NCBI GenBank assembly: GCA_945903615.1
Contig: CAMDOL010000044.1
Coordinates: 1-11,104 of the forward strand
Direction of reading: 5' to 3'
Length of the DNA: 11,104 nt
From: Rickettsia typhi
GTDB taxonomy: Bacteria > Pseudomonadota > Alphaproteobacteria > Rickettsiales > UBA1997
Shown: positions 1-7,719 of the stretch, in pieces
Layout of the letters: every line of letters begins with the position of its first letter
How positions within the stretch are numbered: the first letter of the stretch is position 1
Made by a program: the position numbers and the translations under genes
The notes under the pieces: generated by a model
The model's database searches: none
Seen by the model: the letters and a program-made list of their open reading frames with translations, nothing else
What the model was told of the DNA's origin: nothing

Positions 1-603
1 AATGGAACAATTGATGCTAGCGAGAAAATCATTGATAAAGTTTATCTAAAACTAGTTGGTGGCACTCAAGATTGTAAGCCTACCTGCTCTATAACGAGCT
101 ATCAAAGTTTTGGAAGTGGTAGTCAGTATAATGGAGGGGCGACAACAATATTTCCTGGTTCAAGCCTAACTTTATCTTGTAAATCTGGTTATCTCTCAGC
201 ACTTAATTATTATGGCGCTAGATCAGGGATATCTCCAACTATAACTTGCCAGACGCAGCCGAATGGAACTGCAACTTGGGCTAATCTTACAAACGATTGT
301 TCGCTACCAAGAAATTGTTACTCTTACAGCCCAATTTCTGGTCCAACTACTTGTTATGCATCGGCTTCGGGGTGGGATTGGGCGGTGCATTATTCTTCTT
401 CTGAAATATTTTCGATTAATGGTACTGGCGGTTGGAAGTATGTTGGTATTGATCTCTCAAATACAAACCACGGATCTTCCGTGCCGCCTGGTTGTAGACG
501 ATGGGATGATCGTGGTCGTGCTGCTATTCACGGTCGTTTTATTTTGCAATGTAATGATGGCACTTATTATTCTACATCTGACTGTGGAGGTGGTGGTTGC
601 TAG
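1..603 (+). CDS. Partial cysteine-rich, probably exported protein with a Sushi/CCP-like module
   Basis: The frame is open from base 1 to a TAG at 601-603, giving 200 residues with the N-terminus missing. There are eleven cysteines. C29, C60, C83 and C100, with a preceding [14 protein letters not shown] stretch and W93 before the last Cys, follow the four-Cys plus Trp plan of a Sushi (complement control protein) module. Residues 101-200 hold six more cysteines, many Tyr, Gly and Ser, several NxT/S sites, and end in CGGGGC. The composition suggests an extracytoplasmic, disulfide-bonded protein. Any signal peptide or pilin-type N-terminus would lie outside the window. Its function is not recognised: a surface adhesin or minor pilin-like protein is possible but unproven. 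uvrB starts 13 bases downstream on the same strand. Confidence is high that it is coding and moderate for the Sushi resemblance. Confidence 0.75.
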   Translation, partial: NGTIDASEKIIDKVYLKLVGGTQDCKPTCSITSYQSFGSGSQYNGGATTIFPGSSLTLSCKSGYLSALNYYGARSGISPTITCQTQPNGTATWANLTNDCSLPRNCYSYSPISGPTTCYASASGWDWAVHYSSSEIFSINGTGGWKYVGIDLSNTNHGSSVPPGCRRWDDRGRAAIHGRFILQCNDGTYYSTSDCGGGGC

Positions 604-616
604 TAAGTCAATAAAT

Positions 617-2647
617 ATGAACAATCTCTTCAAACTTCATTCCAACTTCAAGCCCGCTGGAGATCAGCCGCAAGCAATTGAAAAATTGATTGCTGGTTTA
701 GATTCTGGCAAGAAAGAACAAGTTCTTTTGGGCGTAACTGGCTCGGGCAAAACTTTCACGATGGCAAATGTGATTGCCAAAACTGGTCGCCCAGCATTGA
801 TAATGGCTCACAACAAAACTTTGGCTGCCCAAATTTATGGCGAGATGAAAGAATTTTTCCCTGAAAATCAGGTTGGCTATTTCGTTTCCTATTATGACTA
901 CTACCAGCCCGAAGCCTATATTCCAAAGACTGACACCTTCATTGAAAAAGACAGCTCAATTAACGAAGAAATTGATCGCCTGCGTCACCAAGCCACGCGT
1001 GCGTTTTTTGAAAATCGCGATTCAATTGTGGTGGCTTCAGTTTCCTGCATCTATGGCATTGGCTCGCCAGAGTTTTATAACACCATGGCAATTCGTCTCA
1101 AGGTTGGTGAAGAAATTAATCGCCAAAAACTTTTGAGCCGCTTGGTCGATCTGCAATATCAGCGCAATGAAATCACATTTGAGCGTGGTGATTTTCGCGC
1201 CAAAGGCGACTGTGTCGATGTCTTTCCATCGCATTTAGATGATCGCGCTTGGAAGATTGTTATGTTTGGTGATGAGATTGAAGAGATCAATGAGTTTGAT
1301 CCTTTAACTGGCGAATTTTTTGGCAAGTTGCAAGATATCGCCATTTATCCCAGCTCGCATTATGTAACCCCTGAAAATACAATTAAAGCAGCAATCGTGA
1401 ATATCAGAAATGATATGCAAAAACGCATCACACAATTTGAAGAACAAAAAAAATTAATTGAAGCGCAGCGGATTGAACAGCGCACGGTTTATGATATGGA
1501 AATGTTGATTGAAACAGGAACCTGCAAGGGTATTGAAAATTATTCAAGATATTTAACTGGTCGTCCAGCAGGATTTGCTCCGCCAACTTTGTTTGAATAT
1601 TTGCCAAGCGATGCCTTGCTCTTTGTTGACGAAAGCCATGTCTCTGTTCCACAAATTGGCGCTATGTATAAAGGAGATTTTGCTCGTAAAACCAATTTGA
1701 CTGAATATGGCTTTCGCCTGCCAAGCGCGATGGATAATCGACCTTTGAAGTTTGAGGAATGGGAAAAATTTAAACCCCAAACAATCTATGTTTCAGCCAC
1801 GCCAAGTAAATATGAGTTAGAAAAAACTGATGGTAAATTTATCGAACAGATTATTCGCCCAACTGGGCTTTTGGATCCAGTCTGCGAAATTCGTCCAGCC
1901 AAAACCCAAATTGATGATTTGATGAGTGAAATCAAGCTCACTAAAGAAAAAGGCTTTCGCACTTTGGCGACAACTCTGACCAAAAAAATGGCGGAATCCT
2001 TAAGTGAATATTTAACTGATTGTGGGCTAAAAGCGGTTTATATGCATTCTGATATTGAAACTTTAGAGCGCATAGAAATTATCCGTGATTTGCGCCAAGG
2101 AATTTACGATGTTTTGATCGGTGTAAACCTCTTGCGTGAAGGTTTGGATATTCCTGAATGTGCTTTAATGGCAATTTTGGATGCGGATAAAGAAGGATTT
2201 TTGCGTAATGAGACTTCACTGATTCAAACCATTGGTAGGGCAGCTCGCAACTCAGAATCAAAAGTTATTTTATATGCCGACAAAGAAACAAAATCGATCA
2301 AAGCAGCTTTAAGCGAAACAACGCGTAGAAGAAAAATTCAACAAGATCACAACAGCAAAAACGGCATTACGCCAACTACCACTGCCAAATCTTTTTCATC
2401 GCCTTTGGACAATCTTTATAACAAAAGCAAAGAAGCAAAATTATCGCGCAGTAAAAAAACTTTGGGTAATAAAGAAAATTATGACGAAATTTTTGCTGAA
2501 GCCAAAACCGGAAATTATAAGGCTTTGGATAAGAAAATTCCTGAACTAAAAAAAGAAATGCAAGATGCAGCAGGAAATTTGGATTTTGAAAAAGCGGCAC
2601 AGCTTCGAGATGTGATTCGTAAATTAGAAGCAATAAAGTTGATTTAG
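617..2647 (+). CDS. uvrB: Excinuclease ABC subunit B (UvrB)
   Basis: UvrB is the DNA-damage-verifying helicase-like subunit of nucleotide excision repair. It receives damage from UvrA and recruits UvrC for incision. The product is 676 residues, normal for the family. Residues 39-46 (GVTGSGKT) are Walker A. The aromatic beta-hairpin that clamps DNA spans about 92-117, with Y92, Y93, Y95, Y96, Y101 and F108 in family positions. DESH at 338-341 is motif [15 protein letters not shown] and QTIGRAARN are helicase motifs V and VI. The last 40 or so residues form the UVR coiled coil that binds UvrC. The frame is open upstream to 263, but conserved UvrB begins at [18 protein letters not shown], so ATG 617 is chosen. 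No Shine-Dalgarno site lies at proper spacing; a GGAGGT is 25 bases away, too far. Its TAG overlaps the stop of the opposing amidase gene. Confidence 0.97.
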   Translation: MNNLFKLHSNFKPAGDQPQAIEKLIAGLDSGKKEQVLLGVTGSGKTFTMANVIAKTGRPALIMAHNKTLAAQIYGEMKEFFPENQVGYFVSYYDYYQPEAYIPKTDTFIEKDSSINEEIDRLRHQATRAFFENRDSIVVASVSCIYGIGSPEFYNTMAIRLKVGEEINRQKLLSRLVDLQYQRNEITFERGDFRAKGDCVDVFPSHLDDRAWKIVMFGDEIEEINEFDPLTGEFFGKLQDIAIYPSSHYVTPENTIKAAIVNIRNDMQKRITQFEEQKKLIEAQRIEQRTVYDMEMLIETGTCKGIENYSRYLTGRPAGFAPPTLFEYLPSDALLFVDESHVSVPQIGAMYKGDFARKTNLTEYGFRLPSAMDNRPLKFEEWEKFKPQTIYVSATPSKYELEKTDGKFIEQIIRPTGLLDPVCEIRPAKTQIDDLMSEIKLTKEKGFRTLATTLTKKMAESLSEYLTDCGLKAVYMHSDIETLERIEIIRDLRQGIYDVLIGVNLLREGLDIPECALMAILDADKEGFLRNETSLIQTIGRAARNSESKVILYADKETKSIKAALSETTRRRKIQQDHNSKNGITPTTTAKSFSSPLDNLYNKSKEAKLSRSKKTLGNKENYDEIFAEAKTGNYKALDKKIPELKKEMQDAAGNLDFEKAAQLRDVIRKLEAIKLI

Positions 2648-3351
2648 CTTTTATATTTTTTAATCAGTGCCAGCAAGGTTGCGTAGCTTTTTAAATCAAT
2701 TTCTTTTTTAATTAAATCTACGCAAAAATGTTTTCTAAAAGCATCTAAAACTATTTGGGTTTGCTCATCGAAATTTCCAGTCAAATCAATTTGATAGCCA
2801 TATTTGGCAAGGCTTTGTTGCAATTCTAAAGCAGTTGGAATGGCAATAGTTTTTTCAATAAACACAACATCAGCCAAATCTGGCATTGCTCCAATGCCAT
2901 TTTCATAAAGCAAGCCCCAAGGAAATAAAATTCCCGGATCATCTTTTCTTGATGGTGCAATATCAGAATGCCCCAAAACACAATCTGGAGCAATATTATA
3001 TCGGGCAATAATTTGCTGACACAAAAACATTACCGCTTCAATTTGGTGCTGCGGATAAGGATTTTTATTGCCGTCCACATTGACAATTTCAATTCCAATT
3101 GAGTTATCATTCAAGTTAGTGCGACCACCCCAGAAGCTGACCCCAGCATGCCAAGCTCTTTTGTTTTCATCAACCAATTGCAGAATTTCAACAGGAGAGT
3201 CAGAAACTAAATAATGCACGCTAACCTTGTCTTTTAGAAGTTCGAGTGCAGTTTTAAAATCAACCGCAGTATAGTGCAAAATCAAAAATTTGATTCGCCC
3301 ATCAAATGATTCAGAGCTATGCTGTTTGTTAATTAGAAAATTTTGCTTCAT
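2644..3351 (-). CDS. N-acetylmuramoyl-L-alanine amidase, AmiD/AmpD type (Amidase_2 plus C-terminal peptidoglycan-binding-like domain)
   Basis: This zinc amidase cleaves the bond between MurNAc (or anhydroMurNAc) and L-Ala in peptidoglycan or its recycled fragments. It has 235 residues. The Amidase_2 fold spans about 18-145. The expected zinc ligands are H26 (LILHYTA), H128 ([11 protein letters not shown]) and D138, with catalytic E88 (IGIEI) and K136; the 10-residue H128-D138 spacing matches E. coli AmpD. Residues about 170-232 look like a PG_binding_1 helical domain, as in AmiD. No signal peptide or lipobox is visible (the start is [10 protein letters not shown]), unlike E. coli AmiD, so a cytoplasmic recycling role like AmpD is possible, as is export by another route. 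It is transcribed towards uvrB, with overlapping stops, and divergently from ccoI. An extended -10 box lies just upstream. The family is certain; the choice between AmpD and AmiD is open, so no symbol is given. Confidence 0.93.
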   Translation of the reverse strand: MKQNFLINKQHSSESFDGRIKFLILHYTAVDFKTALELLKDKVSVHYLVSDSPVEILQLVDENKRAWHAGVSFWGGRTNLNDNSIGIEIVNVDGNKNPYPQHQIEAVMFLCQQIIARYNIAPDCVLGHSDIAPSRKDDPGILFPWGLLYENGIGAMPDLADVVFIEKTIAIPTALELQQSLAKYGYQIDLTGNFDEQTQIVLDAFRKHFCVDLIKKEIDLKSYATLLALIKKYKS

Positions 3352-3377
3352 TGTTTTTAGAGTGCTTGTTGATTAAA

Positions 3378-3386
3378 ATTATACCA
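3378..3386 (-). promoter_or_regulatory. Extended -10 promoter element for the amidase gene
   Basis: Read on the minus strand this is TGGTATAAT: a perfect TATAAT preceded by the TGn extension typical of sigma-70 extended -10 promoters. No good -35 hexamer stands at 16-18 bases, which extended -10 promoters can tolerate. Transcription would start near 3371, giving a leader of about 20 bases before the ATG at 3351. Nothing equally clear was found for the divergent ccoI gene. Confidence 0.5.
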
Positions 3387-3425
3387 AAGTTCATCTTAAA
3401 TTCATCATTATTGCTGCTCAAACAA

Positions 3426-3456
3426 ACTTACCACTTACAACTTGCTACTTACAACT
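3426..3456 (+). repeat. Short direct repeats upstream of ccoI
   Basis: ACTTAC occurs at 3426, 3433 and 3447. The longer unit ACTTACAACT occurs twice, at 3433-3442 and 3447-3456, with a 14-base period, ending 14 bases before the ccoI start. It could be an operator or simple slippage-derived sequence. No regulator can be named. Confidence 0.4.
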
Positions 3457-3470
3457 AAAATTTTTTATCA

Positions 3471-5822
3471 ATGAAAACTTACTGCCAGCACTGCGGCTTG
3501 ATGAACAAAAATTCTGAAGAAAAATTTTGCTGTAATGGCTGCGAGGTCGCTTATCAAATTATCAATAATTTAGGTTTAGCAAATTATTATCAGACTCGTC
3601 TTTTAAACAATCAAATCAAGGCTCTAAAGCCAGAAGAAAATGGGCAAGTTGATGTTAGTGAATTTGCACACCAAGTTGATAAAAATAGTTTTGCAATTAA
3701 TTTAATGATTGAAGGTTTGCATTGTGCAGCTTGTGTTTGGCTTATTGAAAATGTTTTGAAAAAACAATCGGCAGTAAAAAAAGCGCGAATCAATATGTCG
3801 ACCAAGAGGCTTTATTTAGAATGGTCAGGTCAAGGAAAAGATGCTAAAAATGATGGCAATGATTTGGTTAAATTAATTTTTAATTTGGGCTATCGATTGA
3901 TTCCTTTCGATGCAGAATTTTTAGAAGCTAGTGAAAAAAAATATGATGGCTCAATGCTAAAAGCCCTTGCGGTTTCTGGCTTTGCTTCGGGAAATGTGAT
4001 GCTAATTTCAGTAGCTTTGTGGGCGAATAGCTCTTTGCAAATGGGCGTTGCTACACGCAATTTGCTTTACTGGGTTTCAGCGCTAATTGCTTTGCCGGCT
4101 ATTGTTTATTCTGGTCGTATTTTTGTAGTTTCAGCTTTTAACTCCATTAAACAAAGCCGAACAAATATGGATGTTCCAATTGCGGTGGCAATATTTTTGG
4201 CGAGCATTATCAGCATTTTTGAAGCTATCACTAAAGGCGAACACGCTTATTTTGATTCGGTGATAATGCTAATTTTCTTTTTGTTAATTGGCAGATATTT
4301 AGATTTTTCTGCGCGTCGCAAAGCCTTTTCAATTACGGGTGATTTGATAATGCTCGCAGGAATTTCAGCGACAATAATTTTGGATAACAAACATAAAATT
4401 ATTGCCAGTAAAGATTTGCAAAAAAATATGATTTTGAATGTAGCGATGGGCGAAAGAATTGCTGCGGATGGTTTGATAATTCAAGGCAAATCCGAAATTG
4501 ACACTTCAGTAATTACGGGAGAATCTAATCCAAAAAAATGTCAAGTTGGTGATGAAGTTTTTGCCGGAATGGTCAATTTGGGCAATGCTTTGCAAGTTCG
4601 AATCACTAAAGCGAGAGAAGAAACTTTGCTCGCCAAAATCGTGGTTATGGTTGAACAAATTGAAACTAGCAAAAATTATTATACTAAAATTGCCGATGTA
4701 GTTTCAAAATATTATACGCCAATTGTGCATCTGGTTGCTTTAATTACTTTTATAATTTGGTGCGTCATCGGCATTGGCTGGCATCACTCTTTGCTTAACG
4801 CCGCTGCAGTTCTAATTATTACTTGCCCTTGTGCTTTGGCTCTTGCGGTTCCGGTCGTTCAAATCGTTGCGGCAGGCAGGTTGCTAAAACAGGGAATTTT
4901 GATTAAAAATGGCGAGGCTTTGGAAAGGCTGAATAAAGTTGATACAATTGTTTTTGATAAGACAGGAACTTTGACGGTTGGCAAACCAACATTGGTTAGC
5001 AATTCGTTATTTGTTAGCGAAGAAATTATGAGAATGACAGCTTCTCTGGCAGCAAAAAGCAAACATCCTTTGTCACGAGCTTTGGTAGAAAGTTTTAAAG
5101 GTGAATTGATAGATTTGGAAGTGAAAGAAATTCCGGGAATGGGCTTGGTTGCTAATTATAATGGTGAAGAAATGCGGTTGGGAAATCTTCGTCATTGCCA
5201 AGAGATAAGTAGCGCTGCGATCCAGAATAATGAAGAATTGCCGCAAATATTTTTCAAATATCAAAATCAAATCACAACTTTTATTTTTCAAGACCAATTA
5301 CGCAGCGACGCAAAATCAACCATAAAACAACTTTATAATTATAATTTAATTCTTCTTTCTGGCGACAAAGAATCGGTTGTCAAATCAACCGCAAACCAAC
5401 TGGGTATTGCAAAATATTATTTTGAAAAAACTCCTGATCAAAAATTAGAAATTCTTAAAGCTCTTAAAAACAAAAACAAAAATATTTTAATGGTTGGCGA
5501 TGGCATTAATGACGCACCTTCGCTAATGCTGGCAGATGTTTCAATTTCACCAGCATCAGCAGCTGATATTAGCAAGAATATTGCTGATATAATTTTTCAA
5601 AGCCAGAAGCTGCAACCAATTTTAGAAACCATAAAAACCGCTAAAAAATCTAGCCAAATTATCAAACAAAATTTAGCTTTTGCACTTTTTTATAATTTGG
5701 TCGCAGTGCCTTTTGCAATAATGGGATATGTGGTTCCACTCTTTGCCGCTCTAGCAATGTCCTCTTCTTCGATTGTAGTGGTTTTAAATGCGCTGAGAAT
5801 TAAGAAACCTCTGAACAACTAA
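3471..5822 (+). CDS. ccoI: CcoI/FixI-type copper-translocating P1B-ATPase
   Basis: This inner-membrane heavy-metal ATPase moves Cu(I) outwards. The FixI/CcoI subgroup supplies copper for maturation of cbb3 cytochrome oxidase. It has 783 residues. The N-terminal cysteine-rich segment (CQHC at 5-8, CC at 20-21 and C24) is typical of CcoI-like ATPases and is followed by an HMA domain with GLHCAAC (C85, C88). The actuator TGES is at 349-352, the transmembrane metal site CPC at 452-454, the phosphorylated Asp D496 in DKTGT, the nucleotide-domain HP at 532-533, and GDGIND with D677 and D681 close to the end. About eight membrane spans are present. No ccoNOPQ, ccoG, ccoH or ccoS is in the window, so the gene is isolated here. 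The final residues after NALRIK and the TAA itself lie in the left arm of the palindromic element, so the native C-terminus has been slightly changed. Confidence 0.93.
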   Translation: MKTYCQHCGLMNKNSEEKFCCNGCEVAYQIINNLGLANYYQTRLLNNQIKALKPEENGQVDVSEFAHQVDKNSFAINLMIEGLHCAACVWLIENVLKKQSAVKKARINMSTKRLYLEWSGQGKDAKNDGNDLVKLIFNLGYRLIPFDAEFLEASEKKYDGSMLKALAVSGFASGNVMLISVALWANSSLQMGVATRNLLYWVSALIALPAIVYSGRIFVVSAFNSIKQSRTNMDVPIAVAIFLASIISIFEAITKGEHAYFDSVIMLIFFLLIGRYLDFSARRKAFSITGDLIMLAGISATIILDNKHKIIASKDLQKNMILNVAMGERIAADGLIIQGKSEIDTSVITGESNPKKCQVGDEVFAGMVNLGNALQVRITKAREETLLAKIVVMVEQIETSKNYYTKIADVVSKYYTPIVHLVALITFIIWCVIGIGWHHSLLNAAAVLIITCPCALALAVPVVQIVAAGRLLKQGILIKNGEALERLNKVDTIVFDKTGTLTVGKPTLVSNSLFVSEEIMRMTASLAAKSKHPLSRALVESFKGELIDLEVKEIPGMGLVANYNGEEMRLGNLRHCQEISSAAIQNNEELPQIFFKYQNQITTFIFQDQLRSDAKSTIKQLYNYNLILLSGDKESVVKSTANQLGIAKYYFEKTPDQKLEILKALKNKNKNILMVGDGINDAPSLMLADVSISPASAADISKNIADIIFQSQKLQPILETIKTAKKSSQIIKQNLAFALFYNLVAVPFAIMGYVVPLFAALAMSSSSIVVVLNALRIKKPLNN

Positions 5823-5977
5823 AACAATGTTTTAGAAAAATTGATCTTTCTGGTCTTTTTTGGCATAAATTCCATTATTTTTGGTGAAATATGGAAATAT
5901 TCCACCAAAAAGTAATAAAATTTCTACTCAAAAAATCCTCAGAAATATCAATTTTTAGCTGTTCAGAGGTTCCTTAA
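5800..5977. mobile_element. MITE-like palindromic element with TTAA flanks
   Basis: The ends are inverted repeats: 5800-5824 matches the reverse complement of 5953-5977 at 23 of 25 bases (core RAACCTCTGAACARCTAAAA). Similarity continues inwards along both arms to a perfect hairpin core, apart from one mismatch, at 5878-5911, so nearly the whole element folds on itself. The left arm carries an extra 15 bases at 5825-5839, which create the small palindrome CTAAAACAATGTTTTAG. TTAA stands at both outer edges (5800-5803, 5974-5977), consistent with a target duplication around a 170-bp element. There is no transposase frame, so it is non-autonomous. The ends loosely recall IS5-family termini, but that is not established here. 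It supplies the end and stop codon of ccoI. Confidence 0.75.
5878..5911. repeat. Central hairpin of the palindromic element
   Basis: 15-base arms at 5878-5892 and 5897-5911 pair with one mismatch around a GGAA loop (core TTTTTGGTG / CACCAAAAA... read across the arms). It is the only strong hairpin downstream of ccoI and could attenuate or end transcription or protect the ccoI mRNA 3' end. It lacks a downstream T-run, so it is not a classical intrinsic terminator. Confidence 0.55.
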
Positions 5978-6112
5978 AAACAGCAAATTATATCGAAAAA
6001 ATTTCTGATACCTGTTGAACCATTTGTTGATAATGGTTTTAAGAGTTTTAGTGTTTGGCTAAGCGGACAGAAGTTGATTAAGCTCTACTATAAACATATT
6101 AAAATTACATAA
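5978..6112 (+). pseudogene. Headless 3' remnant of an unidentified gene
   Basis: An open frame of 44 codons starts directly at the right edge of the palindromic element; the TAA that closes it upstream is part of the element's flanking TTAA. It has no start codon at its head. It reads KQQIISKKFL, then IPVEPFVDNGFKSFSVWLSG, then a basic tail ending KHIKIT. Its stop overlaps the start of the next gene as TAATG, the arrangement expected of translationally coupled operon genes. This supports its being the true C-terminus of a gene that once preceded the GT2 gene. The family is not recognised. It could instead be a chance open frame, since 44 codons is short. Confidence 0.4.
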
Positions 6113-6957
6113 TGTCAGATTTAACAATTATAATTGTCACTTTTAATAGCTCACAAGTTATTGAGCAATGTTTGAGCCATTTGAATGTTGCAAAATATGA
6201 TATTGTGGTGGTTGATAATGCCAGCTCGGACAACACTTCTCAAATTGTTCGTGAAAAATTCCCTGAGGTCAAATTAATCCAAAGTGATAAAAATTTAGGT
6301 TATGGAAGAGCCAATAATATAGGTTTAAGGCAGGCTAAAACTGAGTTCGCATTAGTCTTAAATCCGGATGCTTTTATATTAGAAGAATCAACCGAAATTG
6401 CTCTTGGGGTTCTAAAAAATAATTCCAAAATTGCGCTGGCAAGCCCAGAAATATTTCATACTGCCGATGCTGAGGCGAAGATTGTTCCACAGCCAGGCGA
6501 TTATAGATTGGCAAACTTTATAATTGGCGGCGTTTTATTTATGCGTTTGGAAGTCTTTAGAAAAATCGGTTTTTTTGACGAAGATTTTTTTATGTTTGCC
6601 GAAGATAATGAGCTTTCTGATCGCGCGACGCAAAATGGTTATCAAATTGTGTTGATCAACAATGCAAAAGCCTTTCACTCTGGCGCTGGATCAAGCAAAA
6701 AAAGTTTGCGCAACACCTATCGGCGTTTCTGGCATTTGGGTTGGTCAAAGTCCAAATATAAACAAACTAAAAAAGGAAAATTGCAAACCATTCGTGCAAC
6801 CGCAAGATTATCCTTGGTTTATTTTTGCGAAGGAATTTTTTATTTTCTAATCGGAAATATCAATAAATCAGTTTCAAAATTCGCCTTTTCTTCAGGCTGT
6901 TCTTCATTTTTAATTGGGCTTAAAGCATTCAAAAAAAATGGCACACCAAGAGGATAA
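6112..6957 (+). CDS. Family 2 glycosyltransferase (WbbL/rhamnosyltransferase-like)
   Basis: It is a probable inverting GT-A glycosyltransferase that adds a sugar from a nucleotide donor during surface-polysaccharide assembly on the cytoplasmic membrane face. It has 281 residues. The N-terminal strand TIIIVTFNS and VVVDNASSDNT (D35) bind the nucleotide. NLGYGRANNIGL (61-72) and LNPD (83-86) are typical of the WbbL-like branch, where NPD replaces DxD. GGVLFMR (139-145) and FFMFAEDNELSDR with E164 and D165 give the catalytic-base region. A hydrophobic C-terminal stretch around 232-247 may contact the membrane. Family resemblance and the nearby rfbD suggest a rhamnosyl or similar donor, but donor and acceptor cannot be read from sequence. 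The ATG overlaps the preceding remnant's TAA. No Shine-Dalgarno site is visible. mntA follows after 15 bases. Confidence 0.9.
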   Translation: MSDLTIIIVTFNSSQVIEQCLSHLNVAKYDIVVVDNASSDNTSQIVREKFPEVKLIQSDKNLGYGRANNIGLRQAKTEFALVLNPDAFILEESTEIALGVLKNNSKIALASPEIFHTADAEAKIVPQPGDYRLANFIIGGVLFMRLEVFRKIGFFDEDFFMFAEDNELSDRATQNGYQIVLINNAKAFHSGAGSSKKSLRNTYRRFWHLGWSKSKYKQTKKGKLQTIRATARLSLVYFCEGIFYFLIGNINKSVSKFAFSSGCSSFLIGLKAFKKNGTPRG

Positions 6958-6972
6958 ATTCAAAAATAAAAA

Positions 6973-7263
6973 ATGAGATTATCAGTTCAAGATATAAAAG
7001 TTATTAAAAAAGCCACTAAAGAAATTTATGGAAATTCTCCAATTTGGCTTTTTGGCAGTAGGGTTGATGATAATAAAAAAGGTGGGGATATCGATTTATT
7101 TATTGAAACTAAACAAAAAAGTTCAATAGATGATAAAATAAAATTTCTAAGAATATTAGAAAATAATGGAATTGAAAGAAAGGTTGATTTGATTGTTAAA
7201 TCTTCAGATTCAAATCATCGTTCAATATTTGATACAGCAAAACAAACTGGAATTTTATTATGA
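6973..7263 (+). CDS. mntA: MntA-like minimal nucleotidyltransferase antitoxin
   Basis: A 96-residue member of the DNA polymerase beta-like minimal nucleotidyltransferase (MNT) family. GS at 28-29 followed by D39-I-D41 gives the GSx9DxD catalytic signature, and D72 (RKVDLIV) is the third metal-binding Asp. In characterised MntA-HepT systems this protein modifies a Tyr of the HEPN toxin with AMP from ATP and so silences it. All three acidic residues are intact, so it should be active. Its TGA overlaps the hepT ATG as ATGA, giving the standard antitoxin-first, coupled arrangement. It sits inside a polysaccharide operon, 15 bases after the GT2 gene, and is probably co-transcribed with it. No Shine-Dalgarno site is evident. 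Confidence 0.9.
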   Translation: MRLSVQDIKVIKKATKEIYGNSPIWLFGSRVDDNKKGGDIDLFIETKQKSSIDDKIKFLRILENNGIERKVDLIVKSSDSNHRSIFDTAKQTGILL

Positions 7264-7718
7264 AGAATAAATCACTACTAAATGAGTCTTTAGAAACCTC
7301 AAAACTTCATCTAAAAAGAGCGAAATTTGGTTATGAGCGGATGCAGAAAATAATTCTTGATTCAGAATTATTTAATGACGAATCAAAAATAGAAACTGTA
7401 GATGCTTTTATTTTTAGATTTATAAAGTTACAAGATTTTATGGGTGAAAAACTATTCAAACATCTATTAACTAGGGTTGGAGTGTATAAAGATAGTATGT
7501 CTTTGCTCGATGTATTGGATAAATTAGAAAAAATGGAGTTGGTGCCAAGCAGTGATAGGTGGAAAGATTATAGAGAGGTTAGAAATCAATTAACCCATGA
7601 ATATCCTGAAAATAAAGAAGATGTGGTTAATGGTATTAAAAAAGCTATGGAATATTTTCCTGAGATTGAGAATATTGTTGTCAAAATGGAGAATTATATC
7701 AAAACTTTAGAGCGTTAG
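7260..7718 (+). CDS. hepT: HepT-like HEPN-domain toxin
   Basis: A 152-residue, mostly helical HEPN-domain protein. R108-N-Q-L-T-H113-E-Y115 is a full Rx4HxY motif: R and H form the predicted RNase site, and the Tyr is the residue that the partner MntA modifies in studied systems. As a toxin it would cleave RNA and arrest growth when the labile or inactive antitoxin no longer modifies it. It is slightly longer than compact HepT proteins of about 130-140 residues but is otherwise complete. It overlaps mntA by four bases and ends one base before the ATG of the rhamnan-synthesis-like gene, so loss of the pair without harming the operon would be difficult. The family is secure; activity in this host is inferred. 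Confidence 0.9.
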   Translation: MKNKSLLNESLETSKLHLKRAKFGYERMQKIILDSELFNDESKIETVDAFIFRFIKLQDFMGEKLFKHLLTRVGVYKDSMSLLDVLDKLEKMELVPSSDRWKDYREVRNQLTHEYPENKEDVVNGIKKAMEYFPEIENIVVKMENYIKTLER

Positions 7719-7719
7719 A

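Noticed and set aside
586..591. GGAGGT as the uvrB Shine-Dalgarno site
   Set aside because: It is 25 bases before the ATG, well outside the working range, and encodes the Gly-rich tail of the upstream protein.
263..616. 118-residue N-terminal extension of the uvrB frame
   Set aside because: The UvrB family begins at the ATG at 617, with key residues in E. coli-like numbering from there. The upstream part overlaps the cysteine-rich gene in another frame and resembles nothing.
6018..6038. AACCATT/AATGGTT hairpin as a terminator
   Set aside because: Seven weak base pairs with a seven-base loop and no T-run; too unstable, and it lies in the open frame coupled to the GT2 gene.
6074..6102. Possible promoter TTGATT-17-TATTAA before the GT2 gene
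   Set aside because: It matches only 4 of 6 at each hexamer in very AT-rich DNA, would start transcription at or inside the ATG, and overlaps a probable coding remnant.
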